Source: Diprion similis (taxonomy: Eukaryota > Arthropoda > Insecta > Hymenoptera > Diprionidae). Taken from it: DNA of 64,000 bases. The position numbers were made by a program, and so were the translations under genes. Shown here one piece after another: positions 12,507-28,100 of this stretch. The stretch lies in assembly GCF_021155765.1 (NCBI RefSeq), contig NC_060114.1, forward strand, positions 11,871,001 to 11,935,000, given 5' to 3'. A model generated the notes under the pieces. That model searched no databases. It was given only the letters and a program-made list of their open reading frames with translations, and was not told the DNA's origin. Position 1 is the stretch's first letter. Each line of letters begins with the position of its first letter.

Positions 12507-15500
12507 GATTTCCTTTCACTGTCTCTAAAACTGTTCCGAAACGAACAAACGGTCACGATTTAATAACAAAAAAAAACAATAACAATCCGTTCCGAATCAG
12601 ACGAGCGTCTTGTCCTATAAACGGTACAATATAATAAGAGGTCTACAGAAAAGCACCATGCACCACGTTCAGGGTGTCCTTATACACTGTACGATGCGAT
12701 CAGTTGCACAAATATTTGCGTGAAAATTTATCGTTTCCTTAATAATCGACGCGACACTGCGTGCAACGACGAAATCGACTTGTTTAATGCTATGCTGTTT
12801 TGAAAGCTCGGCGGGAACGGAGCCCGTTCAGCTTGAAGGCCGACAACTGCCTACTGCCGACTATGCGGTACGCGAGTTCGTAAGTAACTGATGCTGACGG
12901 CGTGGTCTTCCGCGTTGTAATATAGAGAGAACGGGTGGAGAGATAAGAACCGCTCCCTCGTTCCCTTTTCTCCTCCTCCCCCCCCCCTCCCTCCCATCGG
13001 TCGCTTACCACTCGACAATTGTTCCTCACGTTCTTCTCCTCCGCGCTGTGTGTGTGCGTGAGAGAGAGAGATAGAGTCATTTATTCGATCCTGGAGTAAA
13101 GCTCCCTAAGGACCGTACAGACAAAAATACGAAACAGAGAATTAATTTTTAGCAAATTCATGAATACAAAAGATGAAATGATATAAATAATAACGAGAAA
13201 TCAAATAAAATAACAATGAGACAAATGAGAGAGAGAGAGAGAGAGTATATAATTACGTATCCTTAACAATAATTACGTTACTTGGATTATCCGCCCTTTT
13301 TCTGAACCTCATTTCTCAAAACTCTCGACAGCTGATACGCATCTCTTGAGATTTTTTTCTTCTCTTTCATTTTTATTTTACCGAGAAATTATTTTTTTTA
13401 AATAATAAGATTCGCATTTCCAATAAACTGGTTGAGAAATGTTTTTTTTTTTTTTCTTCTTTCTTTCTTTTTCTATGTTTACTTGCGGACATATCTAATT
13501 TACGAAAGTAGGCAACACGTCTTACGTAGACGTTTAAAATATAACGTTAAGTGATTGAGTGTATTGTTGGCAACGAATGTCTTGACTTTAGGACGCGCTT
13601 AGTTTTTTGTTTTTGGTGAGTTCATATTCAATAATGAAAAGAAAGTATGAACTCTGGCAAAAAGAAAAAAAAAAAAAGAAAGAAATTTTTATACAAAAGT
13701 AGGTGAGAAGTATACGCGAAATGAGGCGAGAAAATTCTGTAAATCGACTGTATAATATAAGAGCATATTCGGTACAATCATTCTTACTACGTATGGCTGA
13801 TTAGAGAATTTGACAAAATCACGAACTACACAGGTAGGTACCTGGTTTTTCTTGGAATGATGAATTTTCATTATTACATATCATTAATCAATTCGACACG
13901 GTCAATGTCGAATTGAATAAATGCGATTGAAACGAAAATTGGAAATGATTGGTAAGGTTGCATCATTATCTAAGCTATTATTATTACGTACCTATAATAG
14001 ATAAATGCGAGAGGAATATTACACGAATCAAATGACGTCGATGCAAATCTTTACCTGCCAGGCTTAAATATCGGTGGTTATGAATACCATCGTATAACTT
14101 CAACGAGAGATTGAAGAGGCGTAGTTTAATCGCCTTGATCAGGGAATATGCCATGATAATTAGAAATCGGGTATTAGGCGTAGTAACTGCGGGTGCACAC
14201 AATTCGGGCCATGAATTTCATCAAAGGACTAATCGCAACTGGCCATTCGACATGTGCGTAATATCGGCGAGATTATATTTTAAGTATACTATGCGTAGGA
14301 TTACGTGGGACGACAGTGTCCGGCTAGAGAAAATCTGCAGACATTTCGAACAATTGGGTACAAAAAATTATTTTCGCCAAAAATTTCTCATAAAAACTTG
14401 TAGATTTTTATGAAAATTTGTATTTTTTCAATAAGTAATCTACAAGCTGATACAATTTTCAAAGTAAATTAACAATTCTTTATAGGAAAAACTATGCATA
14501 TAAGAAAGAATACGAAATGTTACGATTTCCGTAAAAATTCGTAGAAATTTTCACCAAGGGAGAAGAATCTTGACGTTTTCACTCATCTTTATACATATAT
14601 ATATATATATTTCTGACGATTTAAAAAATGTGGAGCGACCTCTTGAAAATTTTTTTTTTGAGCTGTCCTTTGAACTGGGCTCTTAAAACATCAAAAACTA
14701 ACATTTTGTCACACGAGACTCTAAAAAAAAAAAATAGTCGTTTTTTTTTGCGCCACCCTAATATATTGTATATATATATATTATTATTGTCAAATCTCTG
14801 CCCGAGTTTTGATATCCTTGGACGGATTTGAGGGTAATCTCAATCATCATCACTATCAGATATTATGCTCGTGATATTCTTCGAGATTTGATACAGCAGC
14901 GGAAATTTAGACGCTATACACTCCCGATCAACAATCTTGCGATGGAGATAAACATATATTTATTTTATGACAGCTTATTGTTCTTGCCGATCAAACTTTT
15001 CGCGATCGATCAATCGGCTGGCGGTTTATTCACGATTACCGATCAGCACAAAACAAAAAAATTAGTTCTCGACCTTGCGTTGTTTTGTAGTAGTTTTATA
15101 CATCTATGAATACGCCAAATATAACTTGAGAAGATATATGTAGGTATGCATAATAACTCTGGTAAAAAATGTCTATTCTAAAACCAGAATTTAATGGGAA
15201 ACTTGAAATTTGGATAAATTTTTTTGAAACTTTTTTTTTTTTTTTTTTCAATTTTTCTTAAATTCATTTCAAGTTTTTAGAATTAGGTTTATACATTGAT
15301 TTCCATCGGAAAATCGATGAAATTATTTTTATTTTTTTTACTCTGGTTACAAATTAAACCAGAAACACGTCTCTTCTGTATATATAATGTAAAAAAAAAA
15401 AAAAAAAAAATCTCTGAATGGATGATGAATGAGAAAATTTCAGATGCACCTTCCTAATTTCGAGCGAATCAAACGTTTGCCTGGCCGATCCGAGATCCTG

Positions 15501-18500
15501 GCGTGATACAAAGATCATAATATCCTTGTTTAGAGGTGAAAGGCGTGCAGTAATAATCTTGATCGACAAAACTGATCGATACACATACGTGATACATATG
15601 CCAGAGTGACTTCCGCTTCCGGCGATGAGGGTTAAAGCAGCTACATAATACACATCGGTAAGGCAATAAGCGCATGTATTATGGAAAACAACCAGCAGCC
15701 TTCAAGCCGAGCTACGCTAATTCGTTTACCTACAAAGGGAGGCGTTGTGTGTACAGTGATAATTCAGACACATCCTGCATGCTTTCGTTGAGTAATAATC
15801 GTCGTTTTCATAAATTGTGAAAAGGAGATAAAGGCAACCAACGTCTGATCATTACCAGTTTTTACTTGGTTGAAGAATTTTTAAGCGATTGTTCAAACTC
15901 TGAAACAGTACCCTCGATTTTTTCAGATTTTTTGTTTAACTGGTTAAATATTTTTAAATTTCTAGAGTGATTTTAAAAAGAACCTTTTTTCCTAATTATC
16001 CAGAAATTTTCAAGAACTGTATTTATCTCTCAAACATTTCAAGACGAGACCCATGATGGGCCGAATGTTTTTCAATTTTTTTTTTTTTCAAGCACTTCTA
16101 ATTTTTTTAATCGACTAAAGCATTGTTTAAATGATCTTAAAATTCCCAAAAAATTTCGGGACCGGTTTCACTATGAAGTGGATAAAAAAAAGTTGAATGT
16201 GCCAAAAATAGACAAAAAACGCTGTACAATGGAACTAGTCTAGAAATATTCTAAGTGAAAAATAGAAGTTTCAAGAAATTTTAGAAAATTTTTTTCAAAA
16301 GCTCTTGAAATATTTGTAATTAATTGAGCAGTTGAATAAAAAATCTGAATAATTTCGGATTACCTTTTTAGAGTTAGAACAATTGCAGAATTTTTTTTAA
16401 ACAGAATTAAAAATGGCGAGGGCAGATACCCATCGCGTTCGCATGGAATTTCCCGTATGTATGTTTTCATATAAGAATTTTGTTCCTCGTCACGTTGATT
16501 GGAGTGCCCCGCAGCCGTCGTCGTTTTCCGATAATGACGATGCCCTAGACTTGGGTATTATAAGGCAGACCTGTCGACTCTAATAACCTCTGAGCGTCGG
16601 ATGGTCAGTCGATAAAATGTGTTGTTTATTAATAAATAAATACATGATCCATACATGTTAAAGCTTGTATCTATACCTAGCAATATACAATTACAACTGA
16701 CAACGAAATGTTTTTCCGTACGACAATGTTAAAGGGGGGATATGATACGTGTTATGAATCGTTTAAATTGACCGGATAACGATCGCTATAATTCAGATGG
16801 CGAGAAATTTTTTGCAACTAATTTATCAGCGGTATAATTATATTCACAGTGTTTTATATGTATATAATATACGACGTACAAGTTTTACACAAGGTTTCAA
16901 TCATACTTTACGCTGACCTTAAAGACAATTCATCGATATGTTAAAACGTTCTTATTTCAAACGATAAATCAGACTGCTAAGATATGCAAGTATTTTTAAT
17001 TATCAAATATTCGCAGGATCGATGACAAGGAGGTTTAAACTAAGATTGGGCAGCGCTTCGTCACCGCGTTACGTTAGACGAGCAATGACGTCACATCAAA
17101 AATGAAACCGTTCGCCGAAGTGAATGAAGTATATTTCATACATCAGAATATTTCATCATTACTGCAGGGTATGCGCTAAGTATACTCTTAGATACGGGTT
17201 AAGTGATTTATTGCGAATCGATAAATCCAGCTTCTACCTTTCGAATCCAAGTTAGGCCTCAAGTGGCACTTGATAGATAAAATACTTGTAACAATAGCTA
17301 TATATAGGTATATTGAGGATGCATGGGGCGCTTGAATCGAAGACGTCAAGAACGATCGAGTTTCAAGAAATTTTTATTTCTACTTTTATAATGTCTTATA
17401 CTTTTAGAATTATTTTTAGAATGCCACCACGTTTCTTTTGAAAATACGCTCGTATATAAATAAACAGAAATTTCACATTCCATTCCAATGCAACCGACGA
17501 TTTTCAGTTTTTACAGCTGATTAAATTTTTTTTTAAATACACAAGAGAACAGAGGTTTTCAGTTTATCTTTGAGGAATAGATAATAAATTTTGTGCTTCA
17601 AGGATATTCGATTTTTTGTATTTCATACGACTGGCTCCTTTTACCGACGCAACGAATCTTATGATTTATTACAACGATTTTCCTCGTACGCTGTACAGTT
17701 TATTCGGTTATGCATCGCAGTCTCTTTGTCGACTAATTTTCGATTGTTTCTAATTTTAACCTGACAATGAGTCAGTCTGCAATAAAGAAATTCCGAACAA
17801 AACTCGCGTACGAAAGACTGAACGACCATATAATTTCGCCTTCAAGAATTACCATTGTAAGACAAAACGTGGCATTATTTTTCACCGAGTACAGAATATG
17901 CGAAGGTAGATCGATTAGTATAAACGTCAATTTGTTCAAGTAATAGATAATGTTCATTATCGAGGAATGAATGAAAAATATTATAGAGACTTCAATACTC
18001 CTTGTACAATAATTGTTATGGAAGAGGATCTCCTTTGAGTGCGTCACATCGCCTGTTTTCAATATAAATTACTTACAAACGAGTTTCCTAAGTGGTTTGT
18101 AATAACATCGTTATTTTATCTTATTTCATTTTTATTTTCACTTATTTTTTTCTTTCTTTCTTTTTTCTATCACTACAAAATCAGCCGCCGATATAAAATC
18201 TTTAAGAATTTCAACACCGTTCATGAATAACGCTGATAACGATTTTACAGTTCAAATACATAGTCGAAAAGGTATTGCAACGTATATTCATAGCCGCAGG
18301 CTTTCGATCGCGAGAACCGGAGCTTACGCACGAAATTTATTTCAAAAACTTAACTTTCTCAGCTAAAAAATATGACCGATTAGCACGGCTTCGGATTACG
18401 AGGCGGCGTGCCCGATTCGTGATAGCGTGACGTCAGCGATGTACGATTCGATCTCCACCGCCTGATGACCTGCCGTATCTTAAGTGCAGTGAACGAATTA

Positions 18501-21500
18501 CTCCCGAGGCAATTACGTGCGGTTACTAATCGTCAGAAAATGACCATGCATCGTGTGTCTCAGCCGAGATTGAGCGACGCTTTTGGACGTCAAACTTTGG
18601 AATCATTGAACCATTTCATCCGAAATCAGACAAGGAATCGCTAGAAGTAGCTAGAAATTGCTCGTATCGCATGATTTCTCAAAATTTATAAGAAATCATG
18701 GAAAATCAGCAAAAAAATCACGTGATTTCGGTAATCACTGAGAATCACTCATCCACTTTCCAAGGAAATCAGCATTTGTATGCATTTATCCAAAGTCTGT
18801 GCACGTATAGATTAGGGTAATTTTTTTTTCGACTATGTTGTTTTTCGAAAAAACAAGACAAAATTTTCCATATAAAATACGCGTAAAGCAAAAATTTTTT
18901 TTTTTTTTAAATTCTATAATTTAGTGTCATTTTATGCTATAACATTGTTCTTGGTCGCAATTTACGCAGAGTTGAACGATCTTCAAAAGTGTTTAAAACT
19001 GTGTAACTCCAACTTACACTGGTGAGATGGTACGAGTCACTAAAGCTGATTGGTACCCAAAATTTTCGGTTTTTCGCTGTTATTTCCGAAACAATCAACT
19101 TGACCGAAAAAGTGTATAAAAAAATGTTGTTGGAAATTTAATTTCCTACTAAAAAGGTCCGTTAGACCTAAATGCTAGATGCAAAATTTTTTTTGATTTA
19201 TTGAATGAAACAGTAGATTTGACATCAGTAAAAATCATACGAAATCGCAGGTAATCTCATTGATTCGAAAATCACGAAAATCGCAGTCGAAATCACAAGA
19301 AATCGATTGCTTGTGGAAACGATGGCTTGTGTCACTGATTAGACTGACTACTTTCATACTCTTCCAAGTTTCAACCCCCACCTGTATAACCTAGATTTGA
19401 ATACTACGAATCTCGACGTTTGATATCAAACGATATTCACTTTCGACATCCTAATCCGTTATCTCCAGTAATCTTGATTCCGAGAATCTTTCGCAGACGA
19501 AGATTGCAAAATATCGGTTACGATAGAGTCGAAGATTGCAAGGTGCCTCAGTGATCCGACCTATCGCGACGAATGTGTGATATCGACGGTAAAACGATAA
19601 ACGTCTGCCAATTTTCAAAGTGATAAAAATAGAATCCGCTTATCTTCACCGCGTAATCCGAACCGTAGTAGCTGGCCCGTCATTCATGAATTACGCCCAA
19701 TACGGAACTGAAATGTGCCCACCACGTGTACCTACCGGTGTACAATGCCCACTTTCAATGGTCAGAGAAAGCTGCCAACAACCTGCCTGAACAAAGAGAC
19801 TAATGTCTGATGTACAGAAATGCTATTGAGAATTTCACTTTGCAATGCGTCATCTGGTGGAAAAATATCAAACTAATACAATCGGATCAACAGTTGACAG
19901 TCGACCGCGGTTTTTCGCGCGTGGATGATGGAAAAGGTACATCATTGATTACATTTCGATAATTTATATTACAGGAGTAATTTGAAACCCAAAGAATTAC
20001 AATTTGTCCATATTAAAATCAAAAACTTAGGTTATGTGGCGATAAAATGGCGCCGATAACCAGACTCTGACGTCATGAGGAGATTTTCCAATAGTAAATT
20101 TCCGTTGGTCTTTCAGCAGGGAAATTCACCTCCGAAACACGAAGTTGTACCGCTTCAGCTCGTCCTATACCGAAATACTAATTATCTACGGAATCCCGAA
20201 TCGGCAGAGGGCGTCAAGCTGTGCCAAGGCTGAGGGCAATCTCCGTAGTCATCTTACCCTTCCACGTATGTAGTATAGCTTTTTTTATCGGCAGCTGTGA
20301 CCGTCTGGAGATTGTCTGCGTCACATCTGATCTTTGGAACAGGGTCACGTACGCTTGAATCTCTTACCAGGAAACGCGTCACTGGGTTACCTAGGCCAAC
20401 GTACAAGGTACCTTGACTCTGACCAATCGTTTCTCGCAGTATAAAGTAACATTGCGCAATAAGCAGATCTCCTCGCAGGATCCGTAGAGGTGAGATGAAC
20501 GCGAATATAACGTCTTGAGCATCCCCTGGTGGAAATAATTTCGACACCTAACTACGAATTTGAGGTTATCGTACTGTTTCGTGGATTATCATCGTTTTTT
20601 ATAGATAATTGTTGAATGACTCGCATTTACGCGATCGTTTTTCTTGTATCAAATGTTGAAATGGATATAATTTGTTGTACAATATCGTTAAAATCCTGGT
20701 TTGGAAAAATAACTTTTTTCACCAGATTCGCCTGTTGAGACAAGGTGAGTTCAAATATATACGACGGATTCTCTAATTCCGTTTAGATCATAGTCAAAAA
20801 TGAGAAGATCAGTCTTCGAATGTAGCCACAAATTCTGCTAGATACTTAAGTTGTTAAGAGAGATGCGATATATAACGGTGGTTCGAAATTCGTGGAGCTT
20901 ATAAGAAATTGTATTTTTCAACGAAATTCTAAGAATACTATTCGAACAAAAATTCACGTTTCCTGTTTGCGAAATAGTAATTATCTTTCATAAAAAATTT
21001 GAGTTTTTATAATTTTTTGTAGAAAGTGGTAGTTTTTTTTTTTTACAAAAATCCCCAAGTTTCTACGAAAAAAAAAAATCTACTTTGTCTCTGTCGGAAA
21101 TGTTAATAATTTTTTTTACAGAAAATTATACATTTGCACAACTTTTCGCAGAAGATTGTAATTTTCTATGCAAAAAATACTACGATTTTCGACAATCTTC
21201 CAAGTTTCTGGACAATTTCCTACGATTTTTAGCGTCTACTGTACTTTATTGTAAGTTGGCGTAGAAATTATTTTCACTAAGAGATCGAGTCATAACTGTT
21301 CATCCTTTACGTTGATTCATTCCTCATTGTCGATACGGATGTATAAGGTGTACGTGGTATGGTAATGACACCTGCACGATATAGTCAGACCCAACACCAA
21401 TACGCTCGATGATGCGATCTCACAAGGATCTGAGAATCAAGTCGATCATTCGGTAATTCTGCAAAAGTTGATCATTAGGCGATTCGAGGAGCTGCGAAGA

Positions 21501-23841
21501 CTGCTGAAATGACCATATCTGCAAAATTAGTGACCCAATCGATTTCCTCGTTTGGAATAACAATAATAATGATGATGATGATGATAATAATGATTAAAAA
21601 AAGGAACGATTATTATACTCTATCGAGAGTTTTGCGGTACTGACTTTTTGCCTCACGTCGCTCAACATCAACGTCGTTACAGTAATCGCGAACGATCAGT
21701 AATGGACCACGGCTCTTTGATGTCTCTTTGTGTTTTTCTTTTTCCTTTTTTTTAACGCCACACGGCTGACCGTGGCAATGGTCACGATTCGCAAACGTAG
21801 CCGCACCTGACTCACCACCACCTCGTGAAACGGTTACCATGCGAATTTCGCGGAGAGGAGAGGAGAAGAGAGAACGTGTTATATCTCACTATAACACGTA
21901 TGTATACCGATCGGTAGCTCAGAATTGGCAGATTTATTTCTTTAATTAATACCCAGAACTATAAAGATTTCTTGGCATATCTGCAGAGCCGTTATCTTGT
22001 AAAACCTCGAGAAGCCTACTCTTGATGAGTTGAAGGAGAAAGAAAAAAAAAACATATACATATATATATCAGCGAAGGTAACAATACTGATTGTTATATA
22101 ATAAGACTCGGTGCGATATCAGTTCATTGACGTAAGAGACCGAGGTTTTTTCCTTCTTATGTATACGGTGTACGTACGTGAATGTATGTATGTGTCATAT
22201 GTGATAAACGATATTTGCACAGATTTTCACGTGGGTTAGAGAGATCGGTGCAGATGCGAGGATTTCAGAATAAGGATTACGAATTAATAACTAAGGTTTT
22301 ATTCGTCAATCGAGACTCGAGGCGTGTTGGAAGTCTTTTTCTACCAACCGACGTAAGCAACTGGAATTAAATTTTTTCAAAAAAGAGAGAGAGAGAGAAA
22401 ACCAGAAATTTTTTCACACAAGTGATAAGTCATATCGACTAATATTACACGTATAAAAAGTATAACGTCTTCGAAGGAATAAAGAGAGAGAGAGAATAAT
22501 GTGATTTGCGTGTGTATAAAAAGATACGCGGAAGAATATTTTTTATTCATAAGTCTTATTGTTTAAAAGTTGAGTACTGTTTGACGTTTTCTACGCATGT
22601 AGGTATAATTACTGTTTATGCGCCGTTTGCAAATTGTCACAGCGTTTATTTCCTGGTTACTGGCATCTAAGGCTTTGCTAATTCTCAGATCAGGTGTAGG
22701 TATTTGCAAGGTTGGCGTAATTCCAGTAGTGCGTGCTTACAATTATCCAGAAACGCGGAGAGATCTCCTGGGAAATATTTGTATATTCTGCAAGCTCCAG
22801 AGAATGCAGATCGATCTGTTCAGTGCAAACCGAAGAAAAAAAATGGTCATTAATGATTGGAAGAACTCCTTCAAGGCGCATTACGTGAAAAAAGAAATAG
22901 AAAAAGTTTCGAGCTTTTCTTCCTTCGTCATATGTGACGTTCGAATTTTGATGTTAACTTTATCTTAGTCTTTTTTTTTCGCTTACCGAGGCAACCTGGC
23001 TTCCAGTTAATTATTATATTACCAGAATCATCAGTTTTCTTTTTTTTTTTTTTTTTGTTTGAAAATTTATTGTCAATGTCATTCCCATACTTAAGTTTGA
23101 ATCTATCCGACTTGCATGAAACGATCATCTGCATCAACGAGGGAAGTATTTTGTTTTGTTATTCGTTTACTCTCGTTGTTGTTCCACGCAAGTTGAACGA
23201 GAACAGACATAACATATCTATATTCGAACAGTACAACCAGCAGGTAGATACTATTTGTTTAATATAGCGATCGCGTAAAATCAATATTTACAACAAAAAA
23301 AAAAAAAGGCAGTAACATAAACAATAATACAGCTTGTATATGCATATTGCAAGTTGTGCGTCATAACGACTAAAATTATTATCGATGTATAATTATTCAT
23401 CGTATATATTTTATCTGAATTTCATCATACGGATAATTAATTGCAGAAGTTCGAAAATCACTCGCATCGTCCGCCATCAAAAGCCAAAGGTAATAATCAA
23501 CTTGTTCGCGCTTCCAACAAGTTACGCGAACTTTACTTTTTTTTCATTGTAAAAGTCATTCGATATTCTTCACGTGCGTTGCAGGTATAAACGTTCCTGT
23601 ATCAGGCTGAATTTGTATAAATACAACTGATCAACCGCGGCTAATACGTGTCTTCAGATTGAAACAAGACTATTTTTCGATTAAGTCAGCGAAATTTTAC
23701 AAGATTGACTGATCGCAGATTTCATACCATTATCAGAGCTGTAGTAAAAACTCGAGGCTTCGTAAAAATAGTATTAATAATAATTACCAATGCGGATTGT
23801 CATTGAGAGACGCAAACTGTCAATATCAAAACACAAAGTAG

Positions 23842-23868
23842 AATAATAATAATAATAATAATAATAAT
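23842..23868. repeat. (AAT)n trinucleotide microsatellite
   Basis: About nine uninterrupted AAT units in otherwise AT-rich intergenic sequence. A shorter similar run lies at 44418-44442. Confidence 0.9.
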
Positions 23869-24887
23869 GTGAAATTTTCCCAGAAGTAGAAAATAATTAA
23901 AGGCGTAATATTTAATTAAATTTATTTATTATATTAAAATTAATAATTAAAAAATTATAGATACCAGATGAAATCATCGAAAATTATATTTAAAATCATC
24001 GAAATTCACGAAAGCAAAAATTCGTGAAATTTAGGTAAGAAAAAATCCAGCTTTAGGATACTTTTTACTTCACAAATGTGTGCAAGTTGAGATTTACATT
24101 GAAAAATAAGACGCGCAGTAGTTATTCGAGTCCTGCGTACATCGCGCGAACTTCGTCCCTGAACCTGTTTCCAAGTTTCTTGACACGGCTGCTATGATTA
24201 TATTATAGGTATACCGTGTACTTCGCAGGGAAATACGCACATGGCATATCGAGCGTGGCGCATTTTACGCGCCAACAGCGAGTGAAAGGATTGATTCTAA
24301 AACAGCGATGATTCTTGCAAATTATTCGATCCGTTATACAGTCATAAAAATCCCGGTTATCTTTACTCACAGTTACTTATAGAACCGTGGGAATAGTTCC
24401 CGGACAACTATGGTCGATCAACAACACGATTTTATGTTAATTCTGATGTTTTCGAGAAGTCTGTATTATACCGTCTTCTGCCATCTTAAAAAAAAAAAAA
24501 CATTCTATTACTACTTCCACGAATCTGAATATTATATTTATAAAATTCTGCAAACTAAGTTATAATGTCACACAGAAGCGAGAAATTGGCCTCCAACGCT
24601 TCAACGTCTTGCATCAGCGATCATAGAATCCTGAGAACATAGTATAGGTATGTATGTAATACACCGGAGTAGGTCCCAACAGAAGTTAGCACTTAGTGAC
24701 ACTATCACGTCTCGCATTAGCGTTGCGCTCATTTAATTATAACAGCGTAAAAATTCTTCACGTGGTTCAGAGCTGATATTCTACAGGTATACGAATATAC
24801 ATACATCTATAGCTGTATAAACCGTTTAAACTTGCTTGAAAAATTTACAACTTTCAGATGACGATCGCTACTTTGCGTCTATGTGTA

Positions 24888-25156
24888 CACTTGGGGACAG
24901 TGATTCTGAGGCGGCTAATTTTTTGGTAAGTCGGTTACGTTGGCAATGGAGAATCAGCCCGCAGCGCCACCGCCTGCCCCCCACAAATCAGACTCAATTT
25001 TCTTTTTGAATTTTGAATTTTTAGGTTATGTTATGTTTACGAAGATTAAGCCTGTTTCACGACTGTTCAGCGGTGGCGCTGCGGACTGATTCTTCATTGC
25101 CAACATAACCGAGTTGACAAAGAAATTATCCGCCTCAGAATCACTGTCCCAAAGTG
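24888..25156. mobile_element. Long-TIR MITE related to the element at 896-1071
   Basis: A 269-bp element with near-perfect inverted arms of about 80 bp. The ends read CACTT(G/T)GGGACAGTGATTC inward, followed by TGAGGCGG, and the inner ends of the arms share a motif around GCGGTGGCGCTGCG. The left flank is TA (24886-24887); the right flank is CA, compatible with a mutated TA duplication. It encodes no protein. The outer CACTT..GGACA similarity to the 896-1071 element suggests the same mariner/Tc1-like transposase mobilised both. Confidence 0.65.
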
Positions 25157-28100
25157 CATGCATACAATAAAGAGGGCGGCTAGTCGCGACGCTTCGATCA
25201 GTCGGGTTGAAAAAGGAAATATAAAGTTCTAAATACTTGTATCGCTCGAGAGATTAGTCAAGAGTCTACTTCAACGAGCTATATTAGTCTTGGTGTACAT
25301 AAAAGCTTGTCTGGCGTGACAGCTGAGGACGATAAGGGAATCAGCAAATTCAGCAATTATTATTATCAATTTTTCGCGTACTGCAAATATAAAATTATCA
25401 CGCTTAATCGTTGTGTGGAAGGACTTTGCGCTGAAAATATATTATTATATCCGACAGAATGACAATCTGTGATCAATCAATCTAACAATGCTATTGAAAT
25501 TGAATATAATCCAATTGATAAACGATAACGTGATTTTTTTTTTTGCTGGCGATTGAAATTCTCTGATTCGAAAAAAAAATATATATATATCGCTACCGTA
25601 ATTTTTTTTCACTCTCTCATACTCTACCTCAACTTCCTTCATTTTCTATGCTCTTCTTACTCCTCTTTATTTTCTTATTTTACTCTCTTGATTTTTCGGT
25701 CGCTGACTGCAGTCGTAAATCACCTCTTACTCACGCTTTATAGCTGCTGGCGCTGAGGAAACGTATAAAAGAGTCTAGGGTAACTTAGGAAATTGGGACT
25801 GCGTCAAGACTCCACCGCAATACTTCCTTCTCTACGTTTACTACTGAATTATACAAGTTATACATCCATGAAGTTGGCCCCTAATAACCAGAGCACCAGA
25901 TTGTCGTACATAAAAAAAAAAAAGAAACTACAACCCGAGCTACGTTAACGTTGAAAAATACATATCACACCTTATAGCCTGATGGGGTCAAAGTTGATGA
26001 GAAAGAAGACGACTTTAGGAGTTTCTTAGTTCTGTTTTTGACGAAAATTATACTAGATAATGGTACTGCGTAGAATTTTGGTCTTATATGGTGTTTCGAA
26101 TAAAACCCTGCATCTCGAAGTCATCAATGTTATATAATTTGTGATTTCCGAAGATTTTAAGGTCTAGCCGACGATGCGCTCGATGAACTCAAATCGACGT
26201 TCAAATATATCATCTATGTCTATAAACGAACTGCTCACAAAGCATTGACGAACCGATAACGATCGCTTGTATAAGAAGAATAAATTGATTTAAGATAATG
26301 TACGTACAGTCTAGACTATTATGTCACTTCTAATCTTTTCGAATGTATGATTTATAACCTCACTCTCAAGTCATTTACATATTTTCATTATTCTAACATG
26401 TTTTAGAATTCACTTGAGATTTCGGTGCATGCGGAAAATACCTTACGCATGATATTGGAGTGAAGAATAAATCAATGAAAAAAAACTAGCATTAGGTTTT
26501 ATTTGCAAAATACGATTTTTTTTTCAAGCGTTAAATGTACTATGTATAGACCATATGCTATAATTCCATAGTTTCAGGAATCTATAAGATTCTTTTTATC
26601 AATCCCCCGAATCTCTGGTCTCATACTGTCAATTCTCACTGCCTTGTAATTACAAGTAAAAGACAGTAAAAGGAAGTTTCACCCTATATCGATGCATAAT
26701 TGTATGGATAAATATTTAATTAGACAAGATTGTAGATTTTGTGTCCCCAACCATAATCTGGTATTTAAAATTTTTCTCAACACTAAAACTGCGCAAACGT
26801 CAGCGAGCCGTCTGTTTGTCTCTTTCGTTGATTAGTTACGGTCAATTAAATATAGACAACAAAATTCGAACATTAAACCGGCAACTGCGGAGATATTTTT
26901 TAACCTGGGCAATGAGCGTCGATTTTTCCAATTTTTAAACTGTGTAAATAGGTTAATTCGAAGGAGTTTTTGAACATCGAGAAATGGGTATTTTTATTAT
27001 AACTTTTCTACCTTGTCTTATATCGGCAAGGATTATCTTATTAATTTTGCATCATGTATTGAAATTGTCTCCAATTTATTAAATCGACATCTTGACTAAT
27101 CACTGCGCATTGACATCAGTGCCATTTATAATAATTTGAATCGTTGCATAATTTTTTTTTTTACCGTTTTGCGCCGAACATGTTTATATTTAACCCAATG
27201 TAAACAGGATTAAACTCTGCGATAACGTCAGCCGTTACGATCTTAAACCGTTTGGGTATACATTGCAATACTTGCAGGAACTTATAGACGAAAATACAAA
27301 GAAGTGTAGACTTCGCAATTCACAGTCTAGTGTGGATTGTCTGCCTACACTTTACCAACGCCTACGTCATGACGTGTTACAACTTCGTCGCAGTTTTATT
27401 ATTATCGTATGAGAACCGGCAAAGATTCTTAAGGCAAAGTGTATTTCTGATGTACAATAATGGTGCAAATACGTATCGACGTTGAGTGTATGCCGTATTC
27501 GATTGGGACACTGAATTGTACGAACGTCGATGAAGAATGAGACGAGTCACGATCAGATTGTCACCGTTGACAATGAGCTAGGCTCAATTTTCATATTCCG
27601 ATTCGGTTCGAAATCTATTATTGAATATTTCGTAATTTAAACAACATACATCTACGTTATAAAAAGAGACAAACCTTTTTCTATCCCGTACATTTGACAC
27701 TCGAACTATTGCCTTGGCACGTGAAAATTTTTAAATCGGTTTAAGACGGTATATTTTTTTCTGTCTTTCGTTACTTGAAATAGGGTGAAAACATTGGTAC
27801 ATATCGTTTGCATCACGAAAAAACGTTACAGAATTTGAGCTGGTGATATTAAGTCGTAAGTAAGTTGTTTGTGAATTCCGAGGTTTGGTTTAAATAAGAT
27901 CGATTATCACGCAAAAATTGTCCATCGACTTTATTTCAACCGTAACGACTAGCTTGATTTTAAATGTCAATGGCAGTGAGATTAATTAGATTAATTGCTT
28001 GTCACAAAGGTTCCAAATCATTCCGTCGGAAACAAGTGTCCCGTAATTTCACGGGTACTTTCGAACGATGATAAATGGATACGAATAATTTAGGATAAAC

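Noticed and set aside
14111-14413. Plus-strand frame of 100 codons
   Set aside because: No domain, no splice context and AT-driven composition; probably chance.
20254-20547. Minus-strand frame of 97 codons ending at a good GTAAG donor
   Set aside because: It has no ATG start, no matching downstream exon that I could find and no recognised family. It may be a decayed mobile element.
22618-22968. Plus-strand frame of 116 codons with a hydrophobic start
   Set aside because: Composition is unremarkable, no family is recognised and no splice partners are seen; such lengths are expected by chance in 18 kb.
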